Of a DNA stretch of 64,000 nucleotides, positions 1 through 12,365 are shown in pieces. Under the pieces are notes generated by a model that had not been told where the DNA came from, did not search any database, and saw only the letters and a program-made list of their open reading frames with translations. Positions within the stretch are counted from its first letter, which is position 1; each line of letters begins with the position of its first letter. The position numbers and the translations under genes are program-made. This DNA comes from Parasponia andersonii. Lineage: Eukaryota > Streptophyta > Magnoliopsida > Rosales > Cannabaceae. The stretch lies in the NCBI GenBank assembly GCA_002914805.1, contig JXTB01000249.1, forward strand, positions 226,561 to 290,560. The letters are read 5' to 3'.

Positions 1-537
1 AATAATCAAGTAATTGATTTAGTATTGGATATGGATTTTTTGTTGGGACAAGTTTAATTTTTCCATCTTTACAACATAAGTTGTATTTTGGTGGATGAGT
101 TCTTTTGGTAGATTCATCAAAGTAAAAGTATGCATCACAAGACGTAGAAACAATCGCCTAGATTGTGATATTGATTAATATCACCTATAAAATGGTGTTG
201 GACGAGAATTAAAATTGAGAAGATGTGTAAAGAGTTGAATCCATAATAGAATGAATATATGATTTTTTCCTACATTTGTCAGAAGTGTAGGGTAATTACT
301 CTCTCTATTGGAGTTAGCTTGCATCGATGATTCATCTAAATAAGAGAAAGATCTTCCAGAACTTGTAAAATACGATATCGAAATGACTTTCGATCGTTGA
401 ATATTTTCTGAAGTTATATTAGACTCTCCACAGTGATGATCTGAAACATCATCATGGTTAACTACTAAATTATTATTCAAAAGAGAACGATGACGCCATT
501 TACATTGACATCTTGATGATGAAGAATTGCCCGACAT
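1..537 (-). pseudogene. Helitron Rep/helicase N-terminal fragment, decayed, runs off the window edge
   Basis: Read on the minus strand, 157 to 1 encodes CDAYFYFDES, then KYNLCCKDGKIKLVP. This matches the pattern seen just upstream of the Helitron helicase-like domain in plants: a Cys pair, an aromatic-rich stretch with D/E, then 'CC..GK..LP'. Upstream, 537 to 181 is an open frame starting MSGNSSSSRCQCKWRHR and ending RPTPFYR; this spacing fits the low-complexity N-terminus of such proteins. Between the two blocks there are in-frame stops, and the reading frame changes near 155-180 (words resembling NLGDC appear in a different frame). I therefore read it as one decayed gene rather than two exons; a spliced alternative using an AG at 158-159 is possible. 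The main helicase would lie outside the window. The family assignment is from memory of the motif layout. Confidence 0.5.
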
Positions 538-2399
538 TGTTTTATAATTTACCTAAGCAAATACATAAAATCAAACGTTATTATGTTAACAGTTTTTATT
601 AAAATTTTATGAAGATATAACATTATTATCTACATATCTAATGGTTGTTCCTTTTTCTTGTCTTTTTTTTTTATATCTGTTCTATTTTTTTTATTATGTT
701 GATTTATTTATACTATATCAGTTTTGTTTGGATAATTTACTTTTGGTATTATTGTGTTCTTAATGTACTTATAATATTTTTGTTTATAATTTTGACAAAT
801 TATATTATTATGGTACATTTTATGTGTATTTATGGGTTGTTATTCTTTTGCATTATCATGTTCATATTATTTATATGACGGTTTTTTTTTTTCATGTTGT
901 ATGGATTTTTTTATTTTTATTATCGTCTAATCTATATTATTCAATTTTTTTTTATCAAGTCTATTATTATGTTTGTTTTTACATGCCAAAATAATTCTTC
1001 TTTTTTTTATTCTCTTTGGTGAAATTAAATTATGGGGCTTTTTTTGGCAAAGTATATTGTAAGCATATATTTTGTTTTACATATATCACTTTTAATTATT
1101 TATTCATATTTATATGTGAATGATATGAATATTACTTTTTTCATTTCTTTTTGCGGTCATATGATTTGTAAGGTTTTGTTGCCCTGCATTGTTTTACTAA
1201 GTAAATAGTTAGATTCTTTTTTTTTTTTTTCCAATTCTTATTATTGATTGTGGCTTTATATTTTTTTCGCCAAATATACTAATGTTTTCATATCTGAGAT
1301 ACAACTTGTATTTACTTTCTTTTTTTTTTTTGTCTTGAAGATATAATTATTAGGACAAAAAATAGGTTATCCGTATATTTTTCTATATAGAATTATTTGT
1401 CCCTTACTAAGGTTTAATGCTTAGATATTATGTATGGTATAAATAGAAAAAAATAAATCAAAGCTTTATATCCGAATCTATTTAAAATTAAAGTGGTCGG
1501 AATTGTGAGAATCATTTTTATTATTATAATATTTATTATTTGATGCTTCAGTTATGTTGGATGACATTAAAATTTACTTTTTATTCTTATTATTATAACT
1601 AGAAGTTTGTTCTACTTATTGAAAATATTTTCATGGTATAGATCTTTTTTTTACATTACCATTACCTTTTGTTTATTATCCATGTTCTTTTGTTTTTTCT
1701 TTTTTCTTTTTTAAATTGCATTCTTTATACACATACTTTGATACATGGATTATTTGTATTAATTATAACTATATTTTATTATTAAAAGTTATAATAATTG
1801 AACGATAGACACAATACACAAATTATTGAAATCAAATCTTGAGTACTATGCTCTAATTGCATATAAAGTCAAGATCAAAATGTTTTAATTGAAATATACA
1901 AAAAATTAAATTACACGTAACAAAATTGGATACATAACGCTATTAAAATTCCTTAAGTAAATTTTACAATAGAGTTTATCACAATCTATTTTTCTTTTTT
2001 GCTCTTCTTTCTCCATACTAAAATCTTCTTCCACTTCTTCGTCGATGAGAAAAAGAAAAATTCTACATCAATCCAATATGATTAATTCTTCATCTTGATT
2101 ATAACTATATAAATATATATTTACTTAAATATATCTCGTTAAAGATATTAATATATATATATATATATATAAATTGGCTCAGACATGTTAATGTATTATC
2201 AATATATGGAAAATTTATAAAATAATGCATTTGCAAGTATTTTCAGTATGTTGGGAAAAAATATTTCTGGCAATTAGAAAAATACATGAGATATTATTAG
2301 TGTATTAAAATGTCTACCATATATATTAAATTAGTCGAATAACAAAACATAAATCACAGGAGTATACGTTGGATTACTTAAAAAACTACCAAGTGAATA
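538..2399. other. AT-rich stretch with no gene
   Basis: Long T-rich runs dominate 640-1740, with an (AT)n run near 2152-2171. Open frames here are products of T-rich composition and have no family resemblance. It may be the non-coding part of the Helitron whose gene begins at 537, but no Helitron terminus could be fixed. Confidence 0.5.
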
Positions 2400-5300
2400 G
2401 AGACCGAGGCAACTGAACTCATTTATTTAGGCAAAATCCAGGGAAGCAAAGTAACAGAAAAAACCCTAACCCGATTATTAAACTGGAGCTCACATAGAAG
2501 GCTATGGTAGTGAGGCCATGAAAAAAGGAAAGAAAAAGATTAAAGTAACCACACTCACACATCAACTTTGAAAAGGATTTTGGCCATGAAAAGGATTTTA
2601 GGAATAGCCAAATCTAATCAAACATCTAAAACACATACCAGGTTCATATCTATACAAAATTCATAAGAAATTACCAAATAAAACCATATCTAGACAACTA
2701 ATCTGCTCAACTCTCAAATGCCAAAACCATGAATTAACATCATTAGGGAATTTTTCTCTTTAAAAAAACCACATTTCTCATCCTCACGAAATGACCAAAA
2801 CTCCCCTCCAGGAAACCAGTCTCCCCAATTCTCTACAGGCAAAGTTATCAATTAATACCATAATAGTTCTTCTTTTTTCTTAAAAAGGAAAAAAAATACA
2901 GAAACAAAAAAAGAGATTTAAAAAGGAAACTTTCGGTTATTTATACAGTAAGCATATTATCAAAAGAGTAAAATAATTTTCAAAACTATCCAAACTCATT
3001 CTACAATACATGAAATCATTCTATAATTAGCAAAGTTCATCACAGAATAATAATAGCCAATATTCACAGCAATTTTACAGCAATCTAGATGTTATTCCAT
3101 ATGATTAAAAAAATTTCGTAGTCATCATCGCCAAATGTAAAGGAAGCCATAAAATATGATTAGAAAAGGCTGAAACAGAACTAAATAGAAGAAAAAGAGA
3201 AAGAAATAAGGATTGGATAGATTGACCTAGAAGGAAAATATAGCCATTAACAGAAAGCAAAAATATGGAGAAAGAAAGACTACATAAAAACAGTCAGCAA
3301 AAGAATAGAGAGAAGGATATATGATTGCCAAAAACTGAAACATAAGTGAATGAGGGAAGAGGAAAAAGGAATAACAATTAAACAAAAAGACTTGGTAGAG
3401 AAGCAAACACGATTAACAGGAACGGAAACAATGGAGGGAAAATACTACATGAAAACAATCACTAAAAGAATAAAGAGAAGAATGATATGAGGCACAAAAG
3501 TACTAAATAAGCTATTAAAATATTCTATAAGATCTAATATAAAGGCAGAGAGATAATTATTTAACGAATGCATATCAATTTAGCGTAGAAAAAAATTTAA
3601 TTAGATTTCAAACCAACAACAGAGTTTAGTAAAATAATTCAATAATACATAACACTCAACACAATAATAAAGTAACAAATACTTTAACAGCATAGAAACA
3701 AAATATAGAAAAAATATCAATTAACAACAGAACAAAAGATTACCATATTTAACATGCATAAAGAGATAAGTATATGAGCAACGAACATTAATTAGTAACA
3801 CAATAAAGTATAACCAGATTTCGAATCAAAAACAGTACTAAGTAAAACAGTTCGATACTACACAACACTCAGTATAATAACAAAGTAATAAATACTTTAA
3901 CAATATACAAATAGAGTATAGAATAAATATTAACTAACAACGGAATAAAATACAGTCATAGTCGAAAATAATAAGAACAAAAAACACATATAATAGGGTC
4001 TAATAAATATTTATATTACCTGATACAACTATAAAACAGAGTCCTCAAACTAACTTGAAAATGACAGAGGTTATATAAACTATAGAAGAGAGAATATGAG
4101 CATAATAAATATAGCTAGCAAGAACAGCAACAAACTCAGTAGTAAATTTTAGACGATAAACAAGAGTCAAAATAAGGAGAGTTAAGCAAGTGAAATACAG
4201 AGAACACAATAAATAGCATGACCATTTATAAACAAACAACAATCAAATAAATATAAAAGCCCTTGAAGGGAAAAAAATCATTGAACACATGGCAATACTT
4301 ACAATAGACACGTAATAAAACTAGCACAGTTAAAAAAAAATTAGAGACTCGTTAAACACTGAACCCTGATTTTTTTTACTTTTCTGTTTTTTTTTCCATT
4401 TTTTTAATTCAAATAATATAAAAAATATCAAAACATCATTGAATACAAGTCTGAAACCATAAATGTGAACAGACAAATTATGAAATGTAGAAATAGAAGT
4501 CATGATGAACATCAAAAAAATCTGAAGTAGGAAATAAATATGAAAAAAGGAATTTTTATTACATTTTTTTTAAATCTGCACGATAGAAAAATATCAAAAC
4601 AACATTGAATATAGGCTTAAGGCCGTAGATGCTAATACATAAATCATCGAACGTAAGAATGCAGGTTATCACGAGCATCAAAAAATTTCAAACAAAAAAT
4701 AAATATCACATAAAATATCTTTTTTCACCTTTATTTAATCTGTATAATAAAAAAAATATCAACACAGAATTAAATAGAGGTCTGAATCCATAAATATAAA
4801 TGCACACATCATCTCAAAACTAAAAGTATAGGTCATAATAAGCATCAAAAAAATCCAAAGCAAACGATAAACATAGAATGAGAAAAATATAAAAAATGAC
4901 ATTTAATGTCCAAAATGATCTAGATAATAGTCTAGATATTTCCATGGCAAAAAACACATCCGAAAGAATAGAACTCATATCACATATTAGCAATAATAAA
5001 TCTTCAACCAATAATAATGTAAAAAAAAAAATAATCACACAAAAATAATCAAAAAACAGAGATTCGGAACAAAAAAAAATTCCAGACAAAGAAAGAGGAG
5101 TATTGTGTAAGATAGTAAATTTCAGATCCAATTAACCAACTCAAAAGCAACAAACAAAAAATTAAAAAATAGGGAGTTAAACAAAAATAAAAGTAAAAGA
5201 ATTCAGACTGAGACGAAAGAACAGAAAGAATAGAAAGAGAGACCAAACTGCAAGAAACAAAGTGAAAATTCGAAGGAAAATGGACACGAAAGAACGATAT

Positions 5301-5763
5301 GTAGAGTAGGAAGAAGAAAATCCTATAATACAAAGAGAAGAGAGAGAACAAAGTATCGAGAAGATAAAGAGCCAAAAGGAGTAATCAAGCACTAATCTAC
5401 GAAGTAACCAAGGAAGAGTGAAATGATGGGGAAACCAAACCAACACACGCAGCCAAAGCAGAAAGAGAAGCCCATATCAGTTAATACAACTATAATGTAA
5501 AGGAAAAGACCAAAATAGCCATACAGGCATAAGAGCTTGGTGAAGGATTTCAAGGACAAAACCATAATCAAACATCTCAAACACACAACCGATTCACATC
5601 CACACCGCACACGCATGAAATGACTAAAAAACCCTCCAAAAACAATAATTCCCTCAACACTCGAATGGTAAAACTGTCAATTAACACAATTGTCAAAAAA
5701 AAATAGAAAAAAAAATCATAGAATGACCATAAAACCCCCTCTAGAGGGCCAATCCCCCCAACC
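2400..5763. repeat. Patchwork of diverged direct repeats
   Basis: A-rich plus strand without coding potential. Several internal direct repeats are visible. A block near 3433-3495 repeats one near 3266-3330 (offset ~168). A block near 3863-3950 repeats one near 3650-3737 (offset ~213). Three units of 164 bp run from 4405. The edges also resemble each other: words such as 'atcaaacatct' and 'gaaatgacc' followed by 'aaaactcccctcc'-like text occur near 2580-2830 and again near 5540-5650. This suggests terminal direct repeats of a non-autonomous retroelement or an old segmental duplication. No gag or pol motif was found. Confidence 0.45.
4405..4900. repeat. Three-unit tandem repeat, period 164 bp
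   Basis: Units start at about 4405, 4569 and 4733. Each carries, in order, a T-rich lead ending in an 'atttaatctg..at'-like word, 'aaatatcaa.ac', 'ttgaatac/aggtct', 'ccataaat', 'catcaaaaaa' and 'aataaatat'. The constant 164-bp offset of several landmarks supports tandem duplication. Units are clearly diverged from each other. Confidence 0.6.
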
Positions 5764-6235
5764 CTCTAATAGGGTTGGCAATTCGTGTTATCGTGTCGTG
5801 TTTGGATATCGACACGACACGATAACTCTTAATCCGAACACGACACAATTAATAAATGTGTCAAAAATTTAAAGCCAAATACGACATGATTAATACATAT
5901 GTAACACGATACGACACGTGTAACCCATTTGATAAACGTGTCATGTGTCATATTATGACCCCTTTGATATGATTATTCTATTTTAACATGATTATGCACG
6001 ACTCAATTTAATTTTACTCTTATAAATATACTTAAAATTAATCAAAATCACGTTTAATATATTAAAATATTAATAAATATGTGGTATTAGTGTCGTGTTG
6101 ACACGACACGTTTAATTAAACGGATACACAGATCATTTTCGGGGTTAAGTGGGTTGACCCAAAACTTACTCATTTATTATACGTATTACACGTGTCAACC
6201 CGAAATTAATATGAAAATTAAATAGGTCACTTAAA
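5764..6235. repeat. CGTGTCGTGT-rich dispersed repeat (probable non-autonomous transposon)
   Basis: Begins at 'gggttggcaattcgtg' and is full of alternating CGTGTCGTGT and ACACGACACG words, with later 'gggttgacccaaaac' and 'cgtgtcaacccgaa' words. Elements of this composition recur widely in eudicot genomes, usually unclassified or placed among DNA transposons. The left end (GGGTTGGCAA) is clear; the right end is worn away. No coding capacity. Confidence 0.55.
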
Positions 6236-6448
6236 CTAATTTATTTCACGTCGTTTTCGAGTATCATGTAAAAAATTACTAACCTTACCTTTTAAGGGCA
6301 AAAATATCAATGTACAAAGAAAAATACAAAAAAAAAAATAAAAAACGAAAACGAAAAAATAAGACTGCTGTTCTATGTACAGTAAATCGCTGCATAACTT
6401 TAGTAATATATAATAATATGTTTGAAAATAGAATAAAAATACAAGAAA

Positions 6449-6479
<31 letters not shown>

Positions 6480-7913
6480 GTTGGAGGAAACATCTTCTTG
6501 GGTCTTCCACACTTCAATAATTAGGTTCTCATGTACGTATCTTAAGAATCACGTTTATGATGTGCGACAGACCGACCATCACCGGCCGCCACTCCCGAGT
6601 AAGACACCTTACAAATTGAATCGAGCCACGTGGCAGTGCTCCAATTTACGATCTCCACCTCCTCCTTTCAATAATAATTGCAGTCACCGACTTCTTCACA
6701 GCCGAAATTAGTAACACGGTCTACTGTAGACTGGATGGTGGGCCGTCGGAGAGAAACTATTGAAACTATCGGTTGTAGTCTGTCCACGTGTCTATACACG
6801 TCCCATCAGCCGTTGATTTTGAATAGAACAAATCGGCCTTTGACTCGAGCTCTACTGCGGACCATGCGGGAAGTACACTGGCATGGAAAAAAAGGTTAAA
6901 ACAATTGGCTATAACATCAGCAAAGTAAAGAGACACATGATGTACTTAGTACCATAACCAATAAAATTGAGGGATGCACGTACAAATTTAAAATATAAGG
7001 CTCCCTCTGTAATTGTATGATACTCAGCACTGTATGTATTTTTTTTTATCAATATAGAAATTAGAAATTGTGAAAAAATAAATGTTTGATTCATCAAAAT
7101 TGTTCATGTGCGGGGAATTTGAGAGAGATAGTAATATTTACGACTACAATGACTTTTTCTAAGAATATTTTAAAAAATAAATTTTTTAGTGGTTCCTTGA
7201 TAACATTACATGAGTCACATTATATGTAACCATAAAATTATAATTTTTTTATGACTAACTAATTGTCACAGATTGTATAAAATTTTTATGACTAATCAAT
7301 TGTCTACGATATATTTCACGAAATATTGATATTATAAAAAAGATATTTTTTAAAATACTCATAAAAAAATCAGTTTAGTCAAATACTCCTAGGCAAAGTC
7401 CATTTCCCTTCATTTGTAGGGTCTGATCACATCAATTGATGCATGCGATGTCTCTAAAAGCGATTCTAACATGTCGTTAAAAGTATTGAGAGCTTCAAGC
7501 ATGATTCAATTGATTTTGTGACACCTTATAAAGTCTAAAACAAGCAAAGCAAACGTACCATAGACATTTAAATTTTGGGGGGTGGTGGCGGGGGCAGCAG
7601 ACTAGGATTTTGCTTGTGCATAATAGCAGAAGGGAGTATTATAAAAAATAATAATAATAATAATACTAAGACTCCATTAATGAGTGACAACATTTGCTGG
7701 GACCACTGATCGATTCCATGGGCCAAACGTCTTCGTGGTCGATGAAGAAGACATTAGTAAGCTTGCCCAATGACCTCAACCTCATATAGCTCTTTGAAAT
7801 GACGTGACCAAAACCCCCACTTTTGTTACTTCTTTACGTCTGGCAACTTGACTTAGCATAATATAATATAGGTTGGATCATCGTTTTCAACCCTTCAAAC
7901 GAGTACAAATGTT
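6236..7913. other. Intergenic stretch with two G-box words, no gene recognised
   Basis: Contains a (TAA)n run at about 6451-6479, then a more GC-balanced block (6480-6900). That block has a palindromic CCACGTGG at 6626-6633 and CCACGTGT at 6784-6791, both of the G-box class. No credible gene flanks it, so promoter function cannot be argued. Open frames here match no known family. Confidence 0.4.
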
Positions 7914-7936
7914 GATATATATATATATATACACAT

Positions 7937-8180
7937 GGCCACCAATCCATTACGTTTTTTTTTTTTTTTTTACTTATGCCTAAGTATCAATTTGACCAAT
8001 AAAAATTTAGCATACATATTTTTTTATTATAAAAAGTAAGAAAGAGAAAGAACATTAATGATGCACGTCTTTTCATACACTTTATTATAGTCATTGGATC
8101 ACCATTAGATAGTAATCCAACGGCTAAAAAAAAGTACCTACCCATAAATTAAAAAAAAAATACCTATTAGATTGGCAACC
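7937..8180 (+). mobile_element. (TA)n-flanked MITE, copy A (244 bp)
   Basis: Left end GGCCACCAATCCATTACGT and the reverse complement of the right end, GGTTGCCAATCTAATAGGT, form an imperfect ~19-bp terminal inverted repeat. The body contains 'atgatgcacgtctt' and 'gatcaccattagatagt', shared with the copies at 25.2, 25.5 and 51.3 kb. (TA)n tracts border both sides (7914-7930 and 8181-8196). No open frame. This copy is taken as the + orientation reference. Confidence 0.8.
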
Positions 8181-8586
8181 TATATATATATATATTTCAT
8201 ATATATAAATCTATGTAAATTAAAGCAGTCGTTCCTTTTGGGCACCGATTTTAACAAATGTCAATCAAATTATGTTCATGTACATTAGTTAGCCAAACAA
8301 GGTTTGCTAAATTGGTCTAAGATTTGAAAGATGTGTGCGTGAGTTTGGAAAATTAGAAGTCCAAATCTTGATAATAACAAGTGTGTGAGTTATTTTTTTT
8401 AACCTTTGTAATAAATAGTGATAATTTTTTTTCTTGAAAAGCAAAACAATTTCATCAAACTCATATAAGGGTTACAATAGCCAATCGAGTTACATATAAC
8501 CTCTTACAATAAAATCAATCAATAAATCGATTCAAAAACTTGAAAAATGACAATATCCTTATAGATCTCAGAGTACCAGTAGTTCC
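8181..8586. other. Intergenic stretch, nothing recognised
   Basis: AT-rich single-copy-looking sequence between the MITE and the 0.5-kb direct repeat. No coding, RNA or repeat signal seen. Confidence 0.5.
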
Positions 8587-9088
8587 CGACGACGATCTTA
8601 GAGAAAATCTTTAAGAGTAAAATAAAGCATTTCAATGGCTCTTCTTGATTCTTCCCAATCCGAATGCAATTCTGATTGATTTATTGGAGAAGATTTTGCC
8701 AACTCTAATCCATTATAGTAACTATATCTCCAAATCTGAATCAAAATCATTACAAATCTGGAGGACAACCACACAAAAACTAAACTAGAAATAATACAAA
8801 CGACTACAGATCTAAATTTGGGTATATTAAACCTACACAAAATCTATATTTATGTGGGAAACTATCTTCTCAAAGGGGAGAGTTATTGGACAAAAAAAAA
8901 AACAAAAACGGACAAAGAAAAAAAGAAAAGCCCACTAGAGAGAGAAAAAGACCCCTTCCCCGGTAGGGGAAGGCACCTATGGAAAAAAGAGCTTGTTATG
9001 GCCTTGCATTTGCTACAGAGGGGGGATTGATGCGGAAGAAAAGAAAGGAGTATGTTGGAGCTCTTCTCTCTAACTTTTCTCTAAAAAT
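8587..9088. repeat. Direct repeat unit 1 (~500 bp)
   Basis: Starts at 'cgacgatcttagagaaaatc' and runs to 'cttttctctaaaaa'. It is matched nearly throughout by 9110-9608. It contains a perfect 8-bp stem, CCTTCCCC-GGTA-GGGGAAGG, at 8954-8973. The end rich in 'ctctaac/ctctaaaaa' resembles leader regions of plant retroelements, but no coding domain is present, so the origin is unknown. Confidence 0.75.
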
Positions 9089-9109
9089 AACTTGGAATGC
9101 CAATGTCTC

Positions 9110-9608
9110 CGACGATGATCTTAGAGAAAATCTCTAAGAGTAAAATAAAGCATTTCAATAGCTCTTTTTGATTCTTCCTAATCCGAATGCAACTCTTATT
9201 GATTTATTGGAGAAGATTCTGTCAATTCTGATCTATTATAGTAACTATATCTCCATATCTGAATCAAAATTATTACAAATCTGGAGGACAACCGCACAAA
9301 AACTAAACTAGAAATAATACAAATCATTACAGATCTAGATCTGAGTATACTAAATCTATATAAAATCTAGATTTAGGTGGGAAACTATAAAAGGGAGAGT
9401 TATTGGACAAAAAATAAACAAAAAACAGACAAGAAAAAAAAAAAAAAAAAACCCACACTAGAGAAAGAAAAGGACTCCTTCCCGGTAAAGGAAGACACCT
9501 ATGGAAGGAGTTTGCTATGGCCTAGCATTTGCTACAGACGGGGGAATTAATGCGGAAGAAAAGAGAGAAGCATGTTAGAGCTCTTCTTTCTAACTTCTTT
9601 CTAAAAAT
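9110..9608. repeat. Direct repeat unit 2 (~500 bp)
   Basis: Second copy of the preceding unit, in the same orientation and separated from it by about 20 bp. Differences are scattered substitutions and small indels, including a degraded version of the hairpin near 9478-9495. Adjacent placement points to a local tandem duplication rather than two transpositions. Confidence 0.75.
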
Positions 9609-12365
9609 TGCTCATGTGTAGTAGCAAATGGTAGTTATTAGTTAAATCTCTTTTTTAAAAAAAAAAATATGTTAATTAATATTGTGTGCGTACCAACGTA
9701 CTTAGAAATTTGATTATCTATTTTTTTTTTTGATAGCCTCCAATTGTTACAAATTGCACGTGAAAAAAAAAAAAAAAAAAAAGAAGACACCTGAAAATCG
9801 GCTAATCTTCTAAAGGCCATAAAATAGGAGGAGGATTTAGACCGAGGTCAAGCCTCGATAGGAGAGATACACCCAAAAAAGGTCTAAACTTACTCTTTCA
9901 AATCGGTTGAATCATAACAAGACCTCAGTCCTATAAGGTCTTGTGATGTTCACACAGCAAACTAATTACCTTTCGTGATATTTACCAATCTCATTAGTTT
10001 TACCGTTGTACTACTATGCAGGTATCAAAACCACCACAAACTTGTCTACAAAAATAAAAATAAAAAAATAAATCCCACCACAAGTTGAGATTAGACCTCC
10101 CCATGGAATCCTTGTCAATCCTTGTCTCTTTTCTCCAACATTAAGCAATTCAAATACGAGTTTGCAAAAAGTGCCAATTATGCCAGACAAAAAATGAACT
10201 CGAGAAGTAGTTCATGTAATCCATGAGACAATCAGTAAAGAATCTAAAGGTGACCCAACTCTTTGATTCTCCAAAATACGAGGCAAACAAAAAAAGCCTA
10301 TCTTTAATAGGCAAACCAAAAAAAGCCCATCTAATTAAAGATAACATAAAAACAAGCTGAACCAGATGAAGTCATGAACCAACAACAAAATTCAAAAGCA
10401 TAGCAAAAACGTTCCATCGAAAGATTAGCCCAGAGCAAGAAATTAAAATGTGTAGACCACATTGAATGGAAGTGATTCCATTACACATCATTGTCTGGCG
10501 CCATGCAAAAAGAATAAAAATCATTTCAAAAGAATTGTCCGCGGTAGTGTGCAGCATTTTCAAGGTAAAAATGTCTAGAAGAGTTGAGATAGACAAGCTA
10601 ATAACCATTAACCAGAATGAATTTTTTCTATAGGACTCAAAGTTGTCAGCTCTCCTAGAGGTCAATATATATGTGCTACATTCTTAAATTCTATATGAAG
10701 TTGGTATACTTCCTTGTTAAGGTCCAAAATCTACGTATTCTATATTGATATCACGTTAGATTTAAAAGCTTCAACGGAGAATGGGAAAGTAGACTTTAGC
10801 CCAATTAAAGAACCAAAAGAAAGAAAATTGTCTGTTGGGTTAAGCAACATTTTCTGGAACATTAAATGCACATTAGGCAAGTGTTTGTTGTTTGTGCTCC
10901 CTAACAATTTCAGAAAGTGACTGCGGATAAGGAAAATCGATACTGCCTCACATACAGGCGATAAATTTCTGCATAAAGACATATCTGTTGTTGAGCACAA
11001 CTTTCAGAAGTGATAGTCCTTTCTGGACCCTAAGATCCTGCACTTTTCGGGCTTGGATTATTGACGTTTTCTTTTTTTGAAAAAAGAAAAACAGGGTCAT
11101 ATTCTTCTGTAATATTCTATATAGCAGCAGCCAACAATTCGAACTGATTTTTACATGCACTCTCAAACAATCGGACGAAACCAAAATGATCATTCAACCA
11201 ATGAGCAAATATTAGCCATATGTATATTTGGCGTCATAAAAGATAGTTCTCAAATCTCGAGATTAGCTACCGCTATGTGGTCCACTCTGACACGTTAAAC
11301 CTCCATATTATGACACTTCTAATCCATTCGTTTTGTTTCGTCAATCTTTGCTTTTAACCCCTTCAACGATTTGAGCTCAAAGTACCGTTTTACCGCTGTT
11401 TTACTTTGTTACCCAAAAATAATAATAATAATAATAAAAGTACCGTTTTACTTGCTACATAGGACCTCCGCTGAATACAGAGCAACTGTATGCACAGCCT
11501 AGTGAGGTCCTAAATAGTAATTTCCAATACTCTTCCCATGGTAAAACTGATATATATACAAGAATTAGTCATGACCTTTCACTCTTTATGCATCACCACA
11601 ACTTGACCAACGGTACAAGGTTGATTTTCCGTTATTTTTTAAACCCCATTTTCAGGAAAAGAAAAAGAAACTCATATCATTATTTTTCCCAGTCAACAAT
11701 CATGCCCAATTTGTCTAGTCGTCTTCTGCGATGCTACAGCCCAGGTGGGCAAGGAATATACTTCTTCCCTCGTGTAACTGTTATGCATTGCGTCACAAAT
11801 CCATAGTCATAAACGATCAATTATAGAAAGCCATAGGGACGTAAATAGGGCGGGACAAAGATGAAACAGCCTACCCTGATGGAGGGGTTGGAAACGGAGA
11901 TTCCCCACCATAGGTTGGGGGGTTCCTCGTGAAAAACTAGAACCCGGCAAGAAAATTACTAAAAACACAACAATAAATCTCCAAAATCTAAGAGAGAAAA
12001 ATAGAGAAACTATAATTTTTCAAACGATATATTTCCCTGACATGGATCATGAAAGTTTCAACAGAGTCATCAAGAAACCTTAATTGAAACTTGAAACATA
12101 CACTAGTTCTTTCTCCAATCCACCTCACCAGATAACAAAGAATGAACAAGGAAAAGCATATGCCTATGTGAGATGCGAGGGTCTCTGTACAGAATTTACA
12201 TAAAACCCGAAACTAAATTCTTACACCAATATACGGGACCGGCAGGGGACACAGCCGCTGAGCATTGTGGAAGCACTAATTGGTGAGTAGTAATACAAGT
12301 GAAATGGGGTCATGTAACTGAACTATGTAAGCTTAAACCACTTTACAGAGCAGCAGGTTAGGAAT
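9609..12365. other. Gene-poor stretch downstream of DCP2
   Basis: Includes low-complexity A/T runs, an (ATA)n run near 11420-11438, and a more balanced block at 10100-11200 with open frames on both strands that match nothing I recognise; it may be a decayed gene. The last few hundred bases (about 12000-12365) would contain the DCP2 3' untranslated region. Confidence 0.4.

Noticed and set aside
6481..6899. ORFs in the GC-balanced block with G-boxes
   Set aside because: No start context, splice or family support; G-box words alone do not identify a promoter without a gene.
10100..11200. More complex block with open frames on both strands
   Set aside because: Possible decayed gene, but no domain or motif could be recognised, so no gene is called.
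11830..11960. GC-rich 'gggcgggac...gattccccacc...ggggggttcc' segment
   Set aside because: Resembles low-complexity repeats seen in many plant genomes, but too short to define.
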